Shown: positions 27,627 through 35,428 of the stretch, piece by piece | How the letters are laid out: each line of letters starts with the position of its first letter | Numbering within the stretch: position 1 is the first letter of the stretch | Origin: Phyllobacterium lublinensis | GTDB taxonomy: Bacteria; Pseudomonadota; Alphaproteobacteria; Rhizobiales; Rhizobiaceae | Length of the DNA: 64,000 bases | NCBI RefSeq assembly: GCF_020164435.1 | Contig: NZ_JAIUDQ010000006.1 | Span: 186,001 to 250,000, forward strand | Direction: 5' to 3' | Notes under the pieces: model-generated | The model's database searches: none | Told to the model about the DNA's origin: nothing | What the model saw: only the letters and a program-made list of their open reading frames with translations | Program-made: the position numbers and the translations under genes

Positions 27627-28613
27627 ATGGAAACCAAGGCAAACTATTTTCTCGTATCGGTTTTCTGTCTGGTCGTGTGTCTTCTGGCGTTCGGTTTCTT
27701 TTACTGGATAGGCCGTTATGGCGATACACGTGAGACCGCGACGCTCGAAATCCGCGTGCCCGGGTCTGTCACGGGTCTGGCTGCGAACAGTCCGGTTTTC
27801 TTCAACGGGTTGAAGGTCGGCGAGGTCCGACGCCTGTTCGTCGATTCAAGCAATCCGGATGCTGTCATTGTGCAGACGGAGATCGACTCGACCACCCCCA
27901 TCACGCGTTCGACCGTTGCGACCTTGGCATTCGAATTGCTGGCGGGGCAGGCACGTATCGAACTGACGGGCGGCAAGGCCTATGAACCGAAACTGCTCGA
28001 AGAGGCTGAAAAGGAAGATACGGTCGCGCGCATGGACGTTGATCCGTCTTCGCTGAAGACGCTGGTCCAGACCGCACAGGACTGGATCGAGCGCGTCGAC
28101 CAGGCGACCGCCGCGACGGAAAAATATCTGGCCGAGACCCGTGGACCATTCATCGAAAGCATCAAGCAGGCGAAGACATTTACTGACAGCCTAGCCGACA
28201 GCACGGAGCTGATCACCAAATATGGTCAGCGTGCCCAAAGCCTAGAAGAGATCATGGCAGATGCTCGCGAGATCATCGGGCGGGTGAAGACAGCGTCGGT
28301 GAAGGTGGATGATACGCTGGCCAATGTCGACAAGCAGCTTTCCGATGACAAGGACAGCACCGTGAGCGCGATGCGGTCCAAGCTGCAAGCGTATCAGGAG
28401 CAGGCGAAGGAGCTTAACACGCGCCTGGTTTCCATTACCAACGATCTCGCCAACATGACCGAGCCAAGGCTACGCGACGTCCAGCGGTTTGTATCGCAAA
28501 GCCGCCGCACGGTCCAAAATATCGAGCGCGGTGTCTCCACCATCCAGGATGATCCGCAAAAACTCATTCTTGGCGACGAGAACAAGGTTCCGGAATACAA
28601 CGGAAGCCGCTGA
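27627..28613 (+). CDS. MCE/MlaD-family substrate-binding protein, orphan
   Basis: 328-residue envelope protein with an N-terminal anchor (NYFLVSVFCLVVCLLAFGFFYW), one MCE domain at about 40-120 (LEIRVPGSVTGLAANSPVFFNGLKVGEVRRL) and a long helical coiled coil with many Thr/Ala/Glu residues. MCE proteins bind lipids for ABC-driven transport between the membranes. The permease (MlaE), ATPase (MlaF) and lipoprotein genes that normally flank mlaD are absent here, so either it works with distant partners or the operon is eroded. Confidence 0.85.
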   Translation: METKANYFLVSVFCLVVCLLAFGFFYWIGRYGDTRETATLEIRVPGSVTGLAANSPVFFNGLKVGEVRRLFVDSSNPDAVIVQTEIDSTTPITRSTVATLAFELLAGQARIELTGGKAYEPKLLEEAEKEDTVARMDVDPSSLKTLVQTAQDWIERVDQATAATEKYLAETRGPFIESIKQAKTFTDSLADSTELITKYGQRAQSLEEIMADAREIIGRVKTASVKVDDTLANVDKQLSDDKDSTVSAMRSKLQAYQEQAKELNTRLVSITNDLANMTEPRLRDVQRFVSQSRRTVQNIERGVSTIQDDPQKLILGDENKVPEYNGSR

Positions 28614-28685
28614 TATCGAATGTTCGTCACACGTGCACGTCAAGTGCCGTACGCGACATTGTTCACGATCCGGGGAAAAGCGCCG

Positions 28686-28868
28686 TCAGGATGCGAAATA
28701 CATTCCGATCAGGTAGCCGCTAACTGCCAGCGTGACCATCACGATTGCTGGTGGCCAATAAAGATACGGTCTGAATTCGTTGTCGAATGCGAATGGACCT
28801 TCGTCATTCGATAGCGGAAACGGAACTGCGACGGGGTTCTTCGCCCTCTTTTTCATTACGCTGGACAC
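28686..28868 (-). CDS. small single-span membrane protein (60 aa), second of a pair
   Basis: GTG start at 28868 with GGAAGG 9 bases upstream, or ATG at 28856. A cytoplasmic head rich in Lys, Pro and acidic residues (FPLSNDEGPFAFDNEF) is followed by one helix (YWPPAIVMVTLAVSGYLIGMYF). It begins 6 bases after the stop codon of the 42-residue gene at 28875-29003, so the two are probably co-transcribed. Neither has a recognised family. Confidence 0.55.
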   Translation of the reverse strand: MSSVMKKRAKNPVAVPFPLSNDEGPFAFDNEFRPYLYWPPAIVMVTLAVSGYLIGMYFAS

Positions 28869-28874
28869 GACTGG

Positions 28875-29003
28875 TTACCTTCCGAACTGGCGGCCTAAGT
28901 ACAAGACAATCGGTATGATGATCAGAAAGACGATGAGGTAGCCCCATATCGAAGTAAGGTATGGCGCGTAATCCTCCTTCTCCTTCTTGTCATCCTCCTC
29001 CAT
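28875..29003 (-). CDS. small single-span membrane protein (42 aa), first of a pair
   Basis: ATG at 29003 with GGGAGG 5 bases upstream; the frame ends with TAA at 28875-28877. The 42-residue product has a strongly charged head (MEEDDKKEKEDYAPYL) and one hydrophobic helix (IWGYLIVFLIIIPIVLYLG). Head, helix and the tandem partner suggest a genuine two-gene unit of small membrane proteins. The function is unknown. Confidence 0.55.
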   Translation of the reverse strand: MEEDDKKEKEDYAPYLTSIWGYLIVFLIIIPIVLYLGRQFGR

Positions 29004-29446
29004 TGGTGCCTCCCGCATCTGCCAATGAAAACAGTGGTCAAGAGGACTTTAAGCCAATCTAAATATCCGGCTCAGGTCACATCAGGCCACAGGGATATAT
29101 CCAAGACAACTCAACAATTCGAGCTATGCTGCCAGGATCAGGGACAGACCATTGGGATACTATATACATGATTTTGCAGCACATCTCGACCCATGGGCGA
29201 GGAATATGGTTAGCCTAGCCAACCATTGCTGCCAGTCAAGCAGTACTGCCGCTCAGTATGGACCAGCGCAAACAGGTTGAAGGCGAGACAACACCCAGTG
29301 ATACCTCGCCTTCATCCATGTCAAATTCGCTCTGAAGGACACACTCAAGGAATGCGTCCAGTCGATGCGGCCGCGATCAATCGCGTTGCCTTGCCGGGGC
29401 TTGGTTTGCAGGCAGGTTACAAGGCGTCGATGGAACGACCCTGTTA

Positions 29447-29623
29447 CTACTTTGCATGCTCCTTGAATCTACGATGCGTGAATCCGCCTTTGGCGCGCCT
29501 CAGAATATCCGAAAGCTTATTCGGACTGGTTGTCTTCTTGGGCATTTCCGAGCGTACTCTTTGTAATATTTGCGGGGATGCGCAGCTTGCATTGTGGGGG
29601 GTATGCAGCGTCACCTCTTCCAT
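29447..29623 (-). CDS. possible small basic protein (58 aa)
   Basis: ATG at 29623 has AAGGGAG upstream at acceptable distance. The product ends with a very basic stretch (SDILRRAKGGFTHRRFKEHAK), suggestive of nucleic-acid or membrane binding. Composition is ordinary, but there is no family and no neighbour to support it, so it is a weak call. Confidence 0.25.
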   Translation of the reverse strand: MEEVTLHTPHNASCASPQILQRVRSEMPKKTTSPNKLSDILRRAKGGFTHRRFKEHAK

Positions 29624-29979
29624 TTTGTTTGTCACTCCCTTGAGAAGAACAAATTAACCGGTTGAAAGCCACCCAAAGCGCTAAAATACTCTGATTTTTT
29701 GCTTATTCAACAAGAACTCATTCATCCACAGGCGAATCAGCTGCAGTACCGGTCAACATGCCGTGAGATGTGAGTGCGCATTGTGTCCCGGACAATGGTT
29801 CGAATTGAATTTTCAATGGATTAGGGAACCGAAAGCTCCTATCAGCCTTTTATTACAGAGCTACCCCTCAACATGGTTTCGTGAGGTGCTTGATGGCGGC
29901 TGTGACATACAGTACGAGATAGCTAACGTATAAAACAAATATATATTGATATGCGTTCAAATATATGATTGGCATGTAA

Positions 29980-29993
29980 AGTAAAATTTTACT
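29980..29993. promoter_or_regulatory. AT-rich 14-base palindrome
   Basis: AGTAAAATTTTACT is a perfect palindrome inside the AT-rich region, about 190 bases upstream of the glycine-rich gene. It could be a binding site for a dimeric regulator, or a chance product of AT-rich composition. Confidence 0.3.
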
Positions 29994-30182
29994 AAAAGAC
30001 GTGAGAATATTTTATGATACTCCATGAGGTTACCTTATTCAAGTAAATATATATCATATTGAATTTCATTGATTGTTTGCGCTTGAATTGGTTCAAAGCA
30101 TGTATTGAGAGATTATCTATTCATCCAGACGAGAATTCTGGTATTGGGTACTTGTTGAGACAGCAACGGCTACGAGAGCGAC

Positions 30183-30847
30183 ATGCATCATTTTGCAAAG
30201 AAAATGACTTGTATACTTGCTGGCACACTCATATTGGCGACGGGGGCAATACCGGCAGCAGCCGAGGGAATATCCGTCGGGGGTTCGAGAAATGGCGGCC
30301 TTGGCCTTGGCGCTAGGGCGGGTCTTGGTAGCGTCAAGACAGATGTCGATGCATCGGTCGGCGGTTCAAAAGGTATCGATGCCGGTGCGGCCGCTTCAGT
30401 TGGCGGGGCCAAAATGGTGTCAACGCGGGCGCAGGCGCCAGAGTAGATAATGGCATCAGCGCCGGCGCGGGCGCAAGGGTTGGCGGCAGCAACGGGGAAA
30501 TTGCTGGCCTTGGTGCCAATGTCGGCAATGGTGGAAGTGTCAACGCCGCAGTCGGCGCAAATATTGGCGGCAACGCTGGTGTCGGCGTTGGAGTGGGTAT
30601 CGGCGCTGGCACGCAAGGCGGCGGTATCAATCCCGGTGGCGGTGTCACCGGTGGCGGATACACGTCCTCATCCGGTGGAACGAGGACCGACACGATAGCC
30701 AGACCCGGCGCCATCGCGGCGCAACTGACAGCGCTCAGCGAGGCCGAGCGTTCGAAGCTGAAGCTCCGTTGCCGCGACATTGCGGCCAATGCCATGAGCT
30801 ACGACAGCGGGCTCGTGCAGCTTTGCCGGATTCTTCGCGGCAGCTAG
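30183..30847 (+). pseudogene. secreted glycine-rich repeat protein, frameshifted
   Basis: The first frame encodes a signal peptide (MTCILAGTLILATGAIPAAA) and glycine/alanine repeats such as SVGGSRNGGLGLGARAGLG, then stops at 30446. In the -1 frame the same repeat unit continues without a break (NAGAGARVDNGISAGAGARVG) to a helical end LKLRCRDIAANAMSYDSGLVQLC at 30847. The switch lies at the AAAA run 30411-30414; one extra A would restore a single frame of about 221 residues. It is a natural frameshift or a sequence error. The intact protein would be an exported repeat protein of unknown function. Confidence 0.72.
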
Positions 30848-30873
30848 CCCCTGGCAATTGGCAGTCACAAGAA

Positions 30874-30898
30874 GAAATGGCCCCGTGGGGGCCATTTC
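30874..30898. terminator. hairpin between convergent genes
   Basis: An 11-bp perfect stem GAAATGGCCCC/GGGGCCATTTC with a 3-base loop. It lies 26 bases after the glycine-rich gene and 20 bases beyond the convergent lipoprotein gene and can act on both strands. The short A and T tracts at its base form part of the stem. Confidence 0.7.
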
Positions 30899-30918
30899 GA
30901 TGCAGGCTTGAGGTGTTG

Positions 30919-31245
30919 CTAGGCCGCGCACTTCCGGCGGTCGATGGACCGGCTCATTGAATCGACCTGGCCTTGCAAGGCGCCGGCCTTTTTCTGGTTT
31001 TCGGTGCGGTAATCCGGCAGGAACGGTCCAAAACCCGTAATGATGCTTGGATCCTGATACCCGGCGCCATTGGTCAGCCGGCTGACCTCGGCCGCGGCCT
31101 GGTTGCGCTGAGCCACAAGGGCTGGACAGTCGACCGTATCAAAACGCAGGGAAGAGATTTTTTCGTTGTCGAGCTGACCCTGAATGTTTCCGCAGCCTGC
31201 CAGCAGTGCGGAGAGTATCATCACCTGAAGGTGCCTTGTCGTCAT
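30919..31245 (-). CDS. predicted lipoprotein (108 aa)
   Basis: Lipobox L-A-G-C in MTTRHLQVMILSALLAGCGN shows export and lipid anchoring. The mature part has a conserved Cys in RFDTVDCPALVAQRNQAAAEVSRL, a helix and a C-terminal Cys, of a short lipoprotein type common in rhizobia. The start is the ATG at 31245 with GAGGA upstream; the frame extends to 31281 with a less plausible start. Function unknown. Confidence 0.7.
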   Translation of the reverse strand: MTTRHLQVMILSALLAGCGNIQGQLDNEKISSLRFDTVDCPALVAQRNQAAAEVSRLTNGAGYQDPSIITGFGPFLPDYRTENQKKAGALQGQVDSMSRSIDRRKCAA

Positions 31246-31734
31246 ATGCCAATATCCTCGATCGCGTGGGGCAGCGGCCACATGAATGGGCTAACAACGC
31301 CGTTTTGGCAAGATGGCGGCTCGCGATAAACGCAACAGGCTTCGACTGGGTGCGCCTCTGCGGAAATGAGCGCAAATTCAAAGGTTAACAATGAGGTTAG
31401 TTTTGACTCCACGCCGGCGGCCCGGAAAAAGCCCGTTTGAGTCGTCGTCGGAAGTGAAATTCACTAGACAAACTAGAACGTATTCCACAGGCCCCATATT
31501 GGATTGTCGTGGCCGTTTGATTGAAATGGGTGCATATTCAATCGATTATACCGGTTTGTGCAATTCGGGGTTGAATGTAGCTGGGTAAATCTGTCGCGAA
31601 ATCTCGATTTAATACAATATGTCTAGTAAATTGGTATGGTATCTCAGTTAGGGCTTGCTGAAAGAGGCTTTCCACCCTTATGATTCCGTTTCCGGGAGCC
31701 CCCGGTACTGCAACGCAAGAGTGAGGAGACAGGA
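31246..31734. other. intergenic stretch without a supported gene
   Basis: About 489 bases. The short frames here are interrupted and compositionally poor. It holds promoters for the lipoprotein (minus) and the gene at 31735 (plus). A small dyad CTAG-ACAAA-CTAG lies near 31465. Nothing further recognised. Confidence 0.35.
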
Positions 31735-32073
31735 ATGCCTGGTTTGCTGCACCCACTTCATGAGGGTCACGCGCCCATCATATTGCATAACGCATTTCAG
31801 GACGCCATTGACGCCTTGGAGGATTGGGAACTCGGTAATGACGAGCCCGTGATTGATGTCAATGACAGGCAGGTTGCGATCAGTGCCGTGTTCCGGCGGC
31901 TGTGGACCTGCACGGATATCCTTCCTTCACGCACACTGGATGTCGTTGAGGATTTGTTGCCGTTGCGTTCAGCCGAGTTCAAGGCAGGCACATCGACCTA
32001 TGCCGATGCAGCCTACAGCCTTTGGCAATTGTGCCTGCAGAAGCGGGCCGCCGGCTATGAAATGCGCCAGTAG
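31735..32073 (+). CDS. hypothetical protein (112 aa)
   Basis: Soluble, mainly helical protein (AFQDAIDALEDWEL, ISAVFRRLWTCTDILPSRTLDVVEDLL). A purine-rich GAGGAG site precedes the ATG. No recognised family, signal or membrane span. It is a single gene closed by a strong terminator. Confidence 0.6.
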   Translation: MPGLLHPLHEGHAPIILHNAFQDAIDALEDWELGNDEPVIDVNDRQVAISAVFRRLWTCTDILPSRTLDVVEDLLPLRSAEFKAGTSTYADAAYSLWQLCLQKRAAGYEMRQ

Positions 32074-32097
32074 GGCCTGAGTAATACGAGTTTGCCT

Positions 32098-32138
32098 GGA
32101 TCACCCGCCGGTGCCAAACCGGCGGGTGATCCTTTTTT
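32098..32138 (+). terminator. rho-independent terminator
   Basis: A perfect 14-bp stem (arms 32098-32111 and 32119-32132, loop TGCCAAA) is followed by a run of six T residues. Strong terminator for the gene at 31735-32073; its T-run touches the stop codon of the convergent DUF305 gene. Confidence 0.92.
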
Positions 32139-32517
32139 AGCCGCCGCTCTTGGCGAGCCAGGCCTTCATCAGTTTGATTTCACCTTCCTGGGCGGCGATG
32201 ATTTCCTCCGCAAGTTTGCGAAGTTCGGCATCCTTGCCATATTCAAGCTCGATCTTCGCCATGTCGATTGCACCCTGGTGGTGGGCTATCATGCCGAGGA
32301 CGAAATCCTTGTCTGCGTTTCCGCTGAATTCAATCGCCATGTCCTTGTGCATCTTGGCGTTGGCGGCGGCAAACGCCTTCGATGGTGCGCTCTGGTCGCC
32401 GGCCGGCATTGCCGCCGTGTCGTGTTGCTGGTGCGCGCTGTGGTCCTGCGCCAAGGCCGGCGAGGCGAGGGCGAGGACACACATCAATGCCGTGCCGGCA
32501 AGAAATGTCGTGTTCAT
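32137..32517 (-). CDS. DUF305 (CopM-like) periplasmic protein
   Basis: 126-residue exported protein with a Sec signal cleaved near ALAQD, a His-rich start (HSAHQQHD) and the DUF305 domain at about 55-120 with the conserved DFVLGMIAHHQGAIDMAK motif. Members of this family, such as CopM, bind copper or silver through His and Met residues. The gene follows the DUF2946-like gene by about 80 bases on the same strand, and together they suggest a periplasmic copper-handling unit. Confidence 0.85.
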   Translation of the reverse strand: MNTTFLAGTALMCVLALASPALAQDHSAHQQHDTAAMPAGDQSAPSKAFAAANAKMHKDMAIEFSGNADKDFVLGMIAHHQGAIDMAKIELEYGKDAELRKLAEEIIAAQEGEIKLMKAWLAKSGG

Positions 32518-32597
32518 TGTTGTGATCTTTCAAAAGGGCCAGTCAATAAGGCACAGGCTATGGCCCGCCACCTGTGCGCCAGACGAATTGGACACGA

Positions 32598-32939
32598 TCA
32601 TGCCCTCCGGGGCGGCCGTGGAAGCGGAGGATCGACCCGGGCCACGAGCGGCAATTGCTCACCGCGTGGAATGATCGTTCTGGGCTGCGCTGCCGCCAGT
32701 ATATGGAAGCTGATGGCAGGAACACCGATGCAAGCCGCGCAAACGGGCGGGTGCAACTGTTTGGTCTCCTGCGGGCAATGGTGCTGCTTGCCTGAGCAAG
32801 CGTCGGAATGATGCATATGAGCGATAGCAGCCGGGGTCCCCGATAACTCAGCCGTCAGGCGCGAGGGCGAGGCAAACACGGGAACCCAGCCAATACTGAG
32901 CCCCACCAGCAGCATGATGATTGCAGCAATCTTGTTCAT
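32598..32939 (-). CDS. DUF2946-like Cys/His-rich small protein
   Basis: 113 residues with an N-terminal hydrophobic stretch (IAAIIMLLVGLSIGWVPVFA) and a metal-binding-like cluster (HMHHSDACSGKQHHCPQ ... PVCAACIG). This matches the DUF2946 layout, often near copper-resistance genes. It is probably anchored in the inner membrane with its Cys/His part in the periplasm. It precedes DUF305 and is likely co-transcribed with it. Confidence 0.7.
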   Translation of the reverse strand: MNKIAAIIMLLVGLSIGWVPVFASPSRLTAELSGTPAAIAHMHHSDACSGKQHHCPQETKQLHPPVCAACIGVPAISFHILAAAQPRTIIPRGEQLPLVARVDPPLPRPPRRA

Positions 32940-32986
32940 GCACGTTTGATAGCAAGAGCGTCAGGCAAATCGAAATCAACTTCTAT

Positions 32987-34162
32987 TTATGCGGCCTTTG
33001 CCGCCGCCAATCCGTTCTCGATGTCGGCTATCAGATCTGCCGTATCCTCGAGACCGATCTGCAGCCGGATGACCGGTCCCTGATAATTCTTGCCGGTGAT
33101 GACCCGCCCGCCCAGATGGACGTGCAGCGCCAGGCTTTCATAGCCGCCCCAGGAATAGCCAAGACCGAATATCCGTAATGCGTTCAGGAAGGCGTTCGCC
33201 TGTGTTACGCCGCCATCGATGACGATGGAGAACACGCCGCCGGCACCGCAAAAGTCGCGTTTCCACAAGGTGTGTCCCGCATGGCTTTCCAGCGCGGGGT
33301 GCAATACTTCCACGACGCCGTCCTGGCCCTCCAGCCATTTGGCGATTGCGAGAGCATTTTCGGCATGCCGTTCCATCCGCACGCCCATGGTGCGCAGGCC
33401 GCGAAGGATCTGATAGGCATCGTCGCCGCTCACGCACAGCCCGAGCGCCGTATAGGCGGCATCGAGCGTCTTGAAGCATTTCTCGTTCGCCGACACCGTT
33501 CCCATCAGGATATCGGAGTGCCCCGAGGGGTATTTGGTAGCCGCGTGGATGGTCACGTCAACGCCGTAGTCGAGCGCCTTGAAATAGATCGGCGTCGCCC
33601 AGGTATTGTCCATCATCACAATCGCGCCGGCCGCATGCGCCTTTTCGACTATGGCAGGAATATCCTGCACTTCGAACGTGTTGGAGCCCGGAGACTCGGT
33701 GAATACGACCCGGGTATTCGGCCGTATGAGCTGTTCGATGCCGGCACCGACCAGCGGATCGTAAAATTCGGTTTCGATCCCGAGTCGTTTCAACATCGTA
33801 TTGCAGAAATGCCTCGTGTTGCCGTAGCAGCTGTCGACCATCAGCAGATGATCGCCCGGCGACAGGAATGCCAGAAGGGGAAGCGTCACCGCCACCAGGC
33901 CGGACGGAACCAGCAGCGTTCCAACCGACCCTTCCAGCTCATCGATTGCTTTGCACAGCGCATCGGTGGTGGGAGTGCCGTGAGTGGCATAGGTGTATTT
34001 CTGCTTGTGGCTCGCCATGGTTTCGGCATCGGGAAACAGCACGGTTGAAGCATGGACGACAGGCGGATTGACGAAACCGTGATAATCGCGCGGATCGTAC
34101 CCGCTGTGGGCAAGGCGGGTGTTGATGCCCGTTTTGATTGTCTTGCCCGGTTGCTTCTCCAT
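32987..34162 (-). CDS. metC: cystathionine beta-lyase
   Basis: 391-residue cytoplasmic PLP enzyme of the Cys/Met metabolism family. It converts cystathionine to homocysteine, pyruvate and ammonia in methionine synthesis. The PLP lysine is K210 (AATKYPSGHSDI); the substrate-binding S-x-x-x-x-x-E and the LGYSWGGYESL segment near the C-terminus point to MetC rather than MetB. GGAG precedes the ATG at 34162 at good spacing. In rhizobia metC often lies upstream of aap genes, as here across the PAP2 gene. Confidence 0.92.
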   Translation of the reverse strand: MEKQPGKTIKTGINTRLAHSGYDPRDYHGFVNPPVVHASTVLFPDAETMASHKQKYTYATHGTPTTDALCKAIDELEGSVGTLLVPSGLVAVTLPLLAFLSPGDHLLMVDSCYGNTRHFCNTMLKRLGIETEFYDPLVGAGIEQLIRPNTRVVFTESPGSNTFEVQDIPAIVEKAHAAGAIVMMDNTWATPIYFKALDYGVDVTIHAATKYPSGHSDILMGTVSANEKCFKTLDAAYTALGLCVSGDDAYQILRGLRTMGVRMERHAENALAIAKWLEGQDGVVEVLHPALESHAGHTLWKRDFCGAGGVFSIVIDGGVTQANAFLNALRIFGLGYSWGGYESLALHVHLGGRVITGKNYQGPVIRLQIGLEDTADLIADIENGLAAAKAA

Positions 34163-34243
34163 CAGTAGGTCTCCATATCTTGTGTGCCTGAACCAGAGAC
34201 CGTTTGAAAATTTTTCCGTGATGTGTCAGCTGGTGTGGTTTTT

Positions 34244-34292
34244 GAGAACCGGAGCGCAGCGTACTTAAAGTACGTGAGCACCGGAAGCGCAG
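34244..34292. repeat. dyad flanked by direct repeats in the metC/PAP2 intergenic region
   Basis: The dyad CGTACTT-A-AAGTACG (34260-34274) is flanked by near-identical direct copies GAGAACCGGAGCGCAG (34244-34259) and GAGCACCGGAAGCGCAG (34276-34292). The layout looks like one of the short palindromic intergenic units scattered in rhizobial genomes. It may affect transcription or mRNA stability between the divergent genes. Confidence 0.6.
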
Positions 34293-34405
34293 AAAATCGC
34301 ATCAGATGACCGTCAGGGAGAATTTGCGGACGATCTCTGGAAGTCGATAATGCCAGTGCGCGTCCGTTGCAACAGGAGAGAGGTTTGCTTAACCGGAATG
34401 GAAAG

Positions 34406-35218
34406 ATGACTGAAATTCCTCACCGGAAATCCGCACTGCGGCGGACCGGTCAAGCCATCGTCCGTTTTCTGCGCCGCATCAATGGGCCAGCCTATCCGGG
34501 GTCACCTCCGGCATGGACGAACGGCATGACGATGGCCGTCGTGCTGATTTTCTTCCTCATTCTGTTGTTGCACCCCTATGATGAACATCTGTCGCGAACC
34601 CTATGGTCCTACGGCACATTGGGCAAAGTGCGCCATCTGACCGACATCGGTCTGTCGCAGTGGTATCTCATTCCCGCCTTTGCGATCGGCGTTTGTCTTA
34701 TCGGCATCGATTGGACAAGTGTTGCCCATTCCAGGCGTGTACGATTCGGTCTGGTCTATGCCCAGGCGACATTCGCCTTCTGGGCCATCGCGCTTGCCGG
34801 AATTCTGACGAACATTGCAAAATTCTTCATCGGCAGGGCACGGCCGAAATTTATCGACACGCTTGGCACGACCAGTTTCTCGCCCTTCGAGGCCGGCTAC
34901 AATTTCGCAAGTTTCCCGTCTGGCCATTCCACCACCATGGGTGCGGTAGGCGCGGTGCTTGCCCTGTGGTTTCCACGCTGGCGTGCTCCGATCATCCTCG
35001 CGACCATGTTCATCGCGTTTACCCGGATCATCGCGCGCGCCCATTACGCGACGGATGTCGTGGCGGGTTACAGTCTCGGCTTTCTATTTACAGTTGCACT
35101 CGCCAGATTCCTTGCGGGCCGCCGTACGGCGTTCCTTTTCGACAGGGGACGATTCTGGCCTATCTTACGTTTTCGTGATCGTTTCTGGCGGCCAGAGAGC
35201 TATCTCAACAAGAAATAA
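34406..35218 (+). CDS. PAP2-family membrane phosphatase
   Basis: 270-residue integral membrane phosphatase with about six helices. The three acid-phosphatase motifs are present: K-x6-RP (KFFIGRARP), PSGHS, and R-x5-H-x3-D (RIIARAHYATD). It likely removes phosphate from a lipid such as undecaprenyl pyrophosphate, phosphatidic acid or phosphatidylglycerol phosphate on the periplasmic side. The ATG at 34406 is chosen; a TTG at 34367 is less likely. It lies between metC and aapJ. Confidence 0.87.
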   Translation: MTEIPHRKSALRRTGQAIVRFLRRINGPAYPGSPPAWTNGMTMAVVLIFFLILLLHPYDEHLSRTLWSYGTLGKVRHLTDIGLSQWYLIPAFAIGVCLIGIDWTSVAHSRRVRFGLVYAQATFAFWAIALAGILTNIAKFFIGRARPKFIDTLGTTSFSPFEAGYNFASFPSGHSTTMGAVGAVLALWFPRWRAPIILATMFIAFTRIIARAHYATDVVAGYSLGFLFTVALARFLAGRRTAFLFDRGRFWPILRFRDRFWRPESYLNKK

Positions 35219-35328
35219 TGGAAAATTAAGCTGCTGGGCATTCGATGGATGCTTGTTGCTCCAATTTTGAGCAAAGATTATCCCTTGACCAAAGAAGCAG
35301 AATGGCCTTCGATGCGGGGGTGAATGGG

Positions 35329-35350
35329 AGAGGTATTGGGCCCTCTTTTT
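35329..35350 (+). promoter_or_regulatory. possible aapJ leader attenuator-like hairpin
   Basis: Short stem AGAGG/CCTCT (8-base loop) directly followed by T residues, about 80 bases before the aapJ start. It would form a weak terminator in the leader. A short stem and the large loop make this uncertain. Confidence 0.25.
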
Positions 35351-35428
35351 GGGGTATAGGGGTTACCTGCCAATATGCAGTTTTTTCTCTCTGGGAACGA
35401 CAGGCAACAACCAAAGGGTACACTTGTT

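Larger units (their letters stand above)
29004..30182. other. long gene-poor region with an AT-rich part
   Basis: About 1.18 kb with only one weak coding candidate (29447-29623, minus). 29880-30180 is far AT-richer than the rest of the window and has repeated ATATAT motifs. Such stretches are typical of silenced, horizontally acquired DNA or of strongly regulated promoters, here upstream of the glycine-rich secreted protein. A plus-strand frame at 29226-29657 looks non-coding. Confidence 0.45.

Noticed and set aside
29226..29657. Plus-strand 143-residue frame in the gene-poor region
   Set aside because: Irregular composition, no ribosome site and no recognisable domain.
30411..30414. Programmed -1 frameshift at the AAAA run in the glycine-rich gene
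   Set aside because: No X-XXY-YYZ slippery heptamer is present and no clear downstream pseudoknot; a one-base deletion or sequence error explains it more simply.
34163..34405. SAM-II riboswitch upstream of metC
   Set aside because: I looked for the conserved SAM-II pseudoknot pattern on the minus strand and did not see it; only the dyad/direct-repeat element is present.
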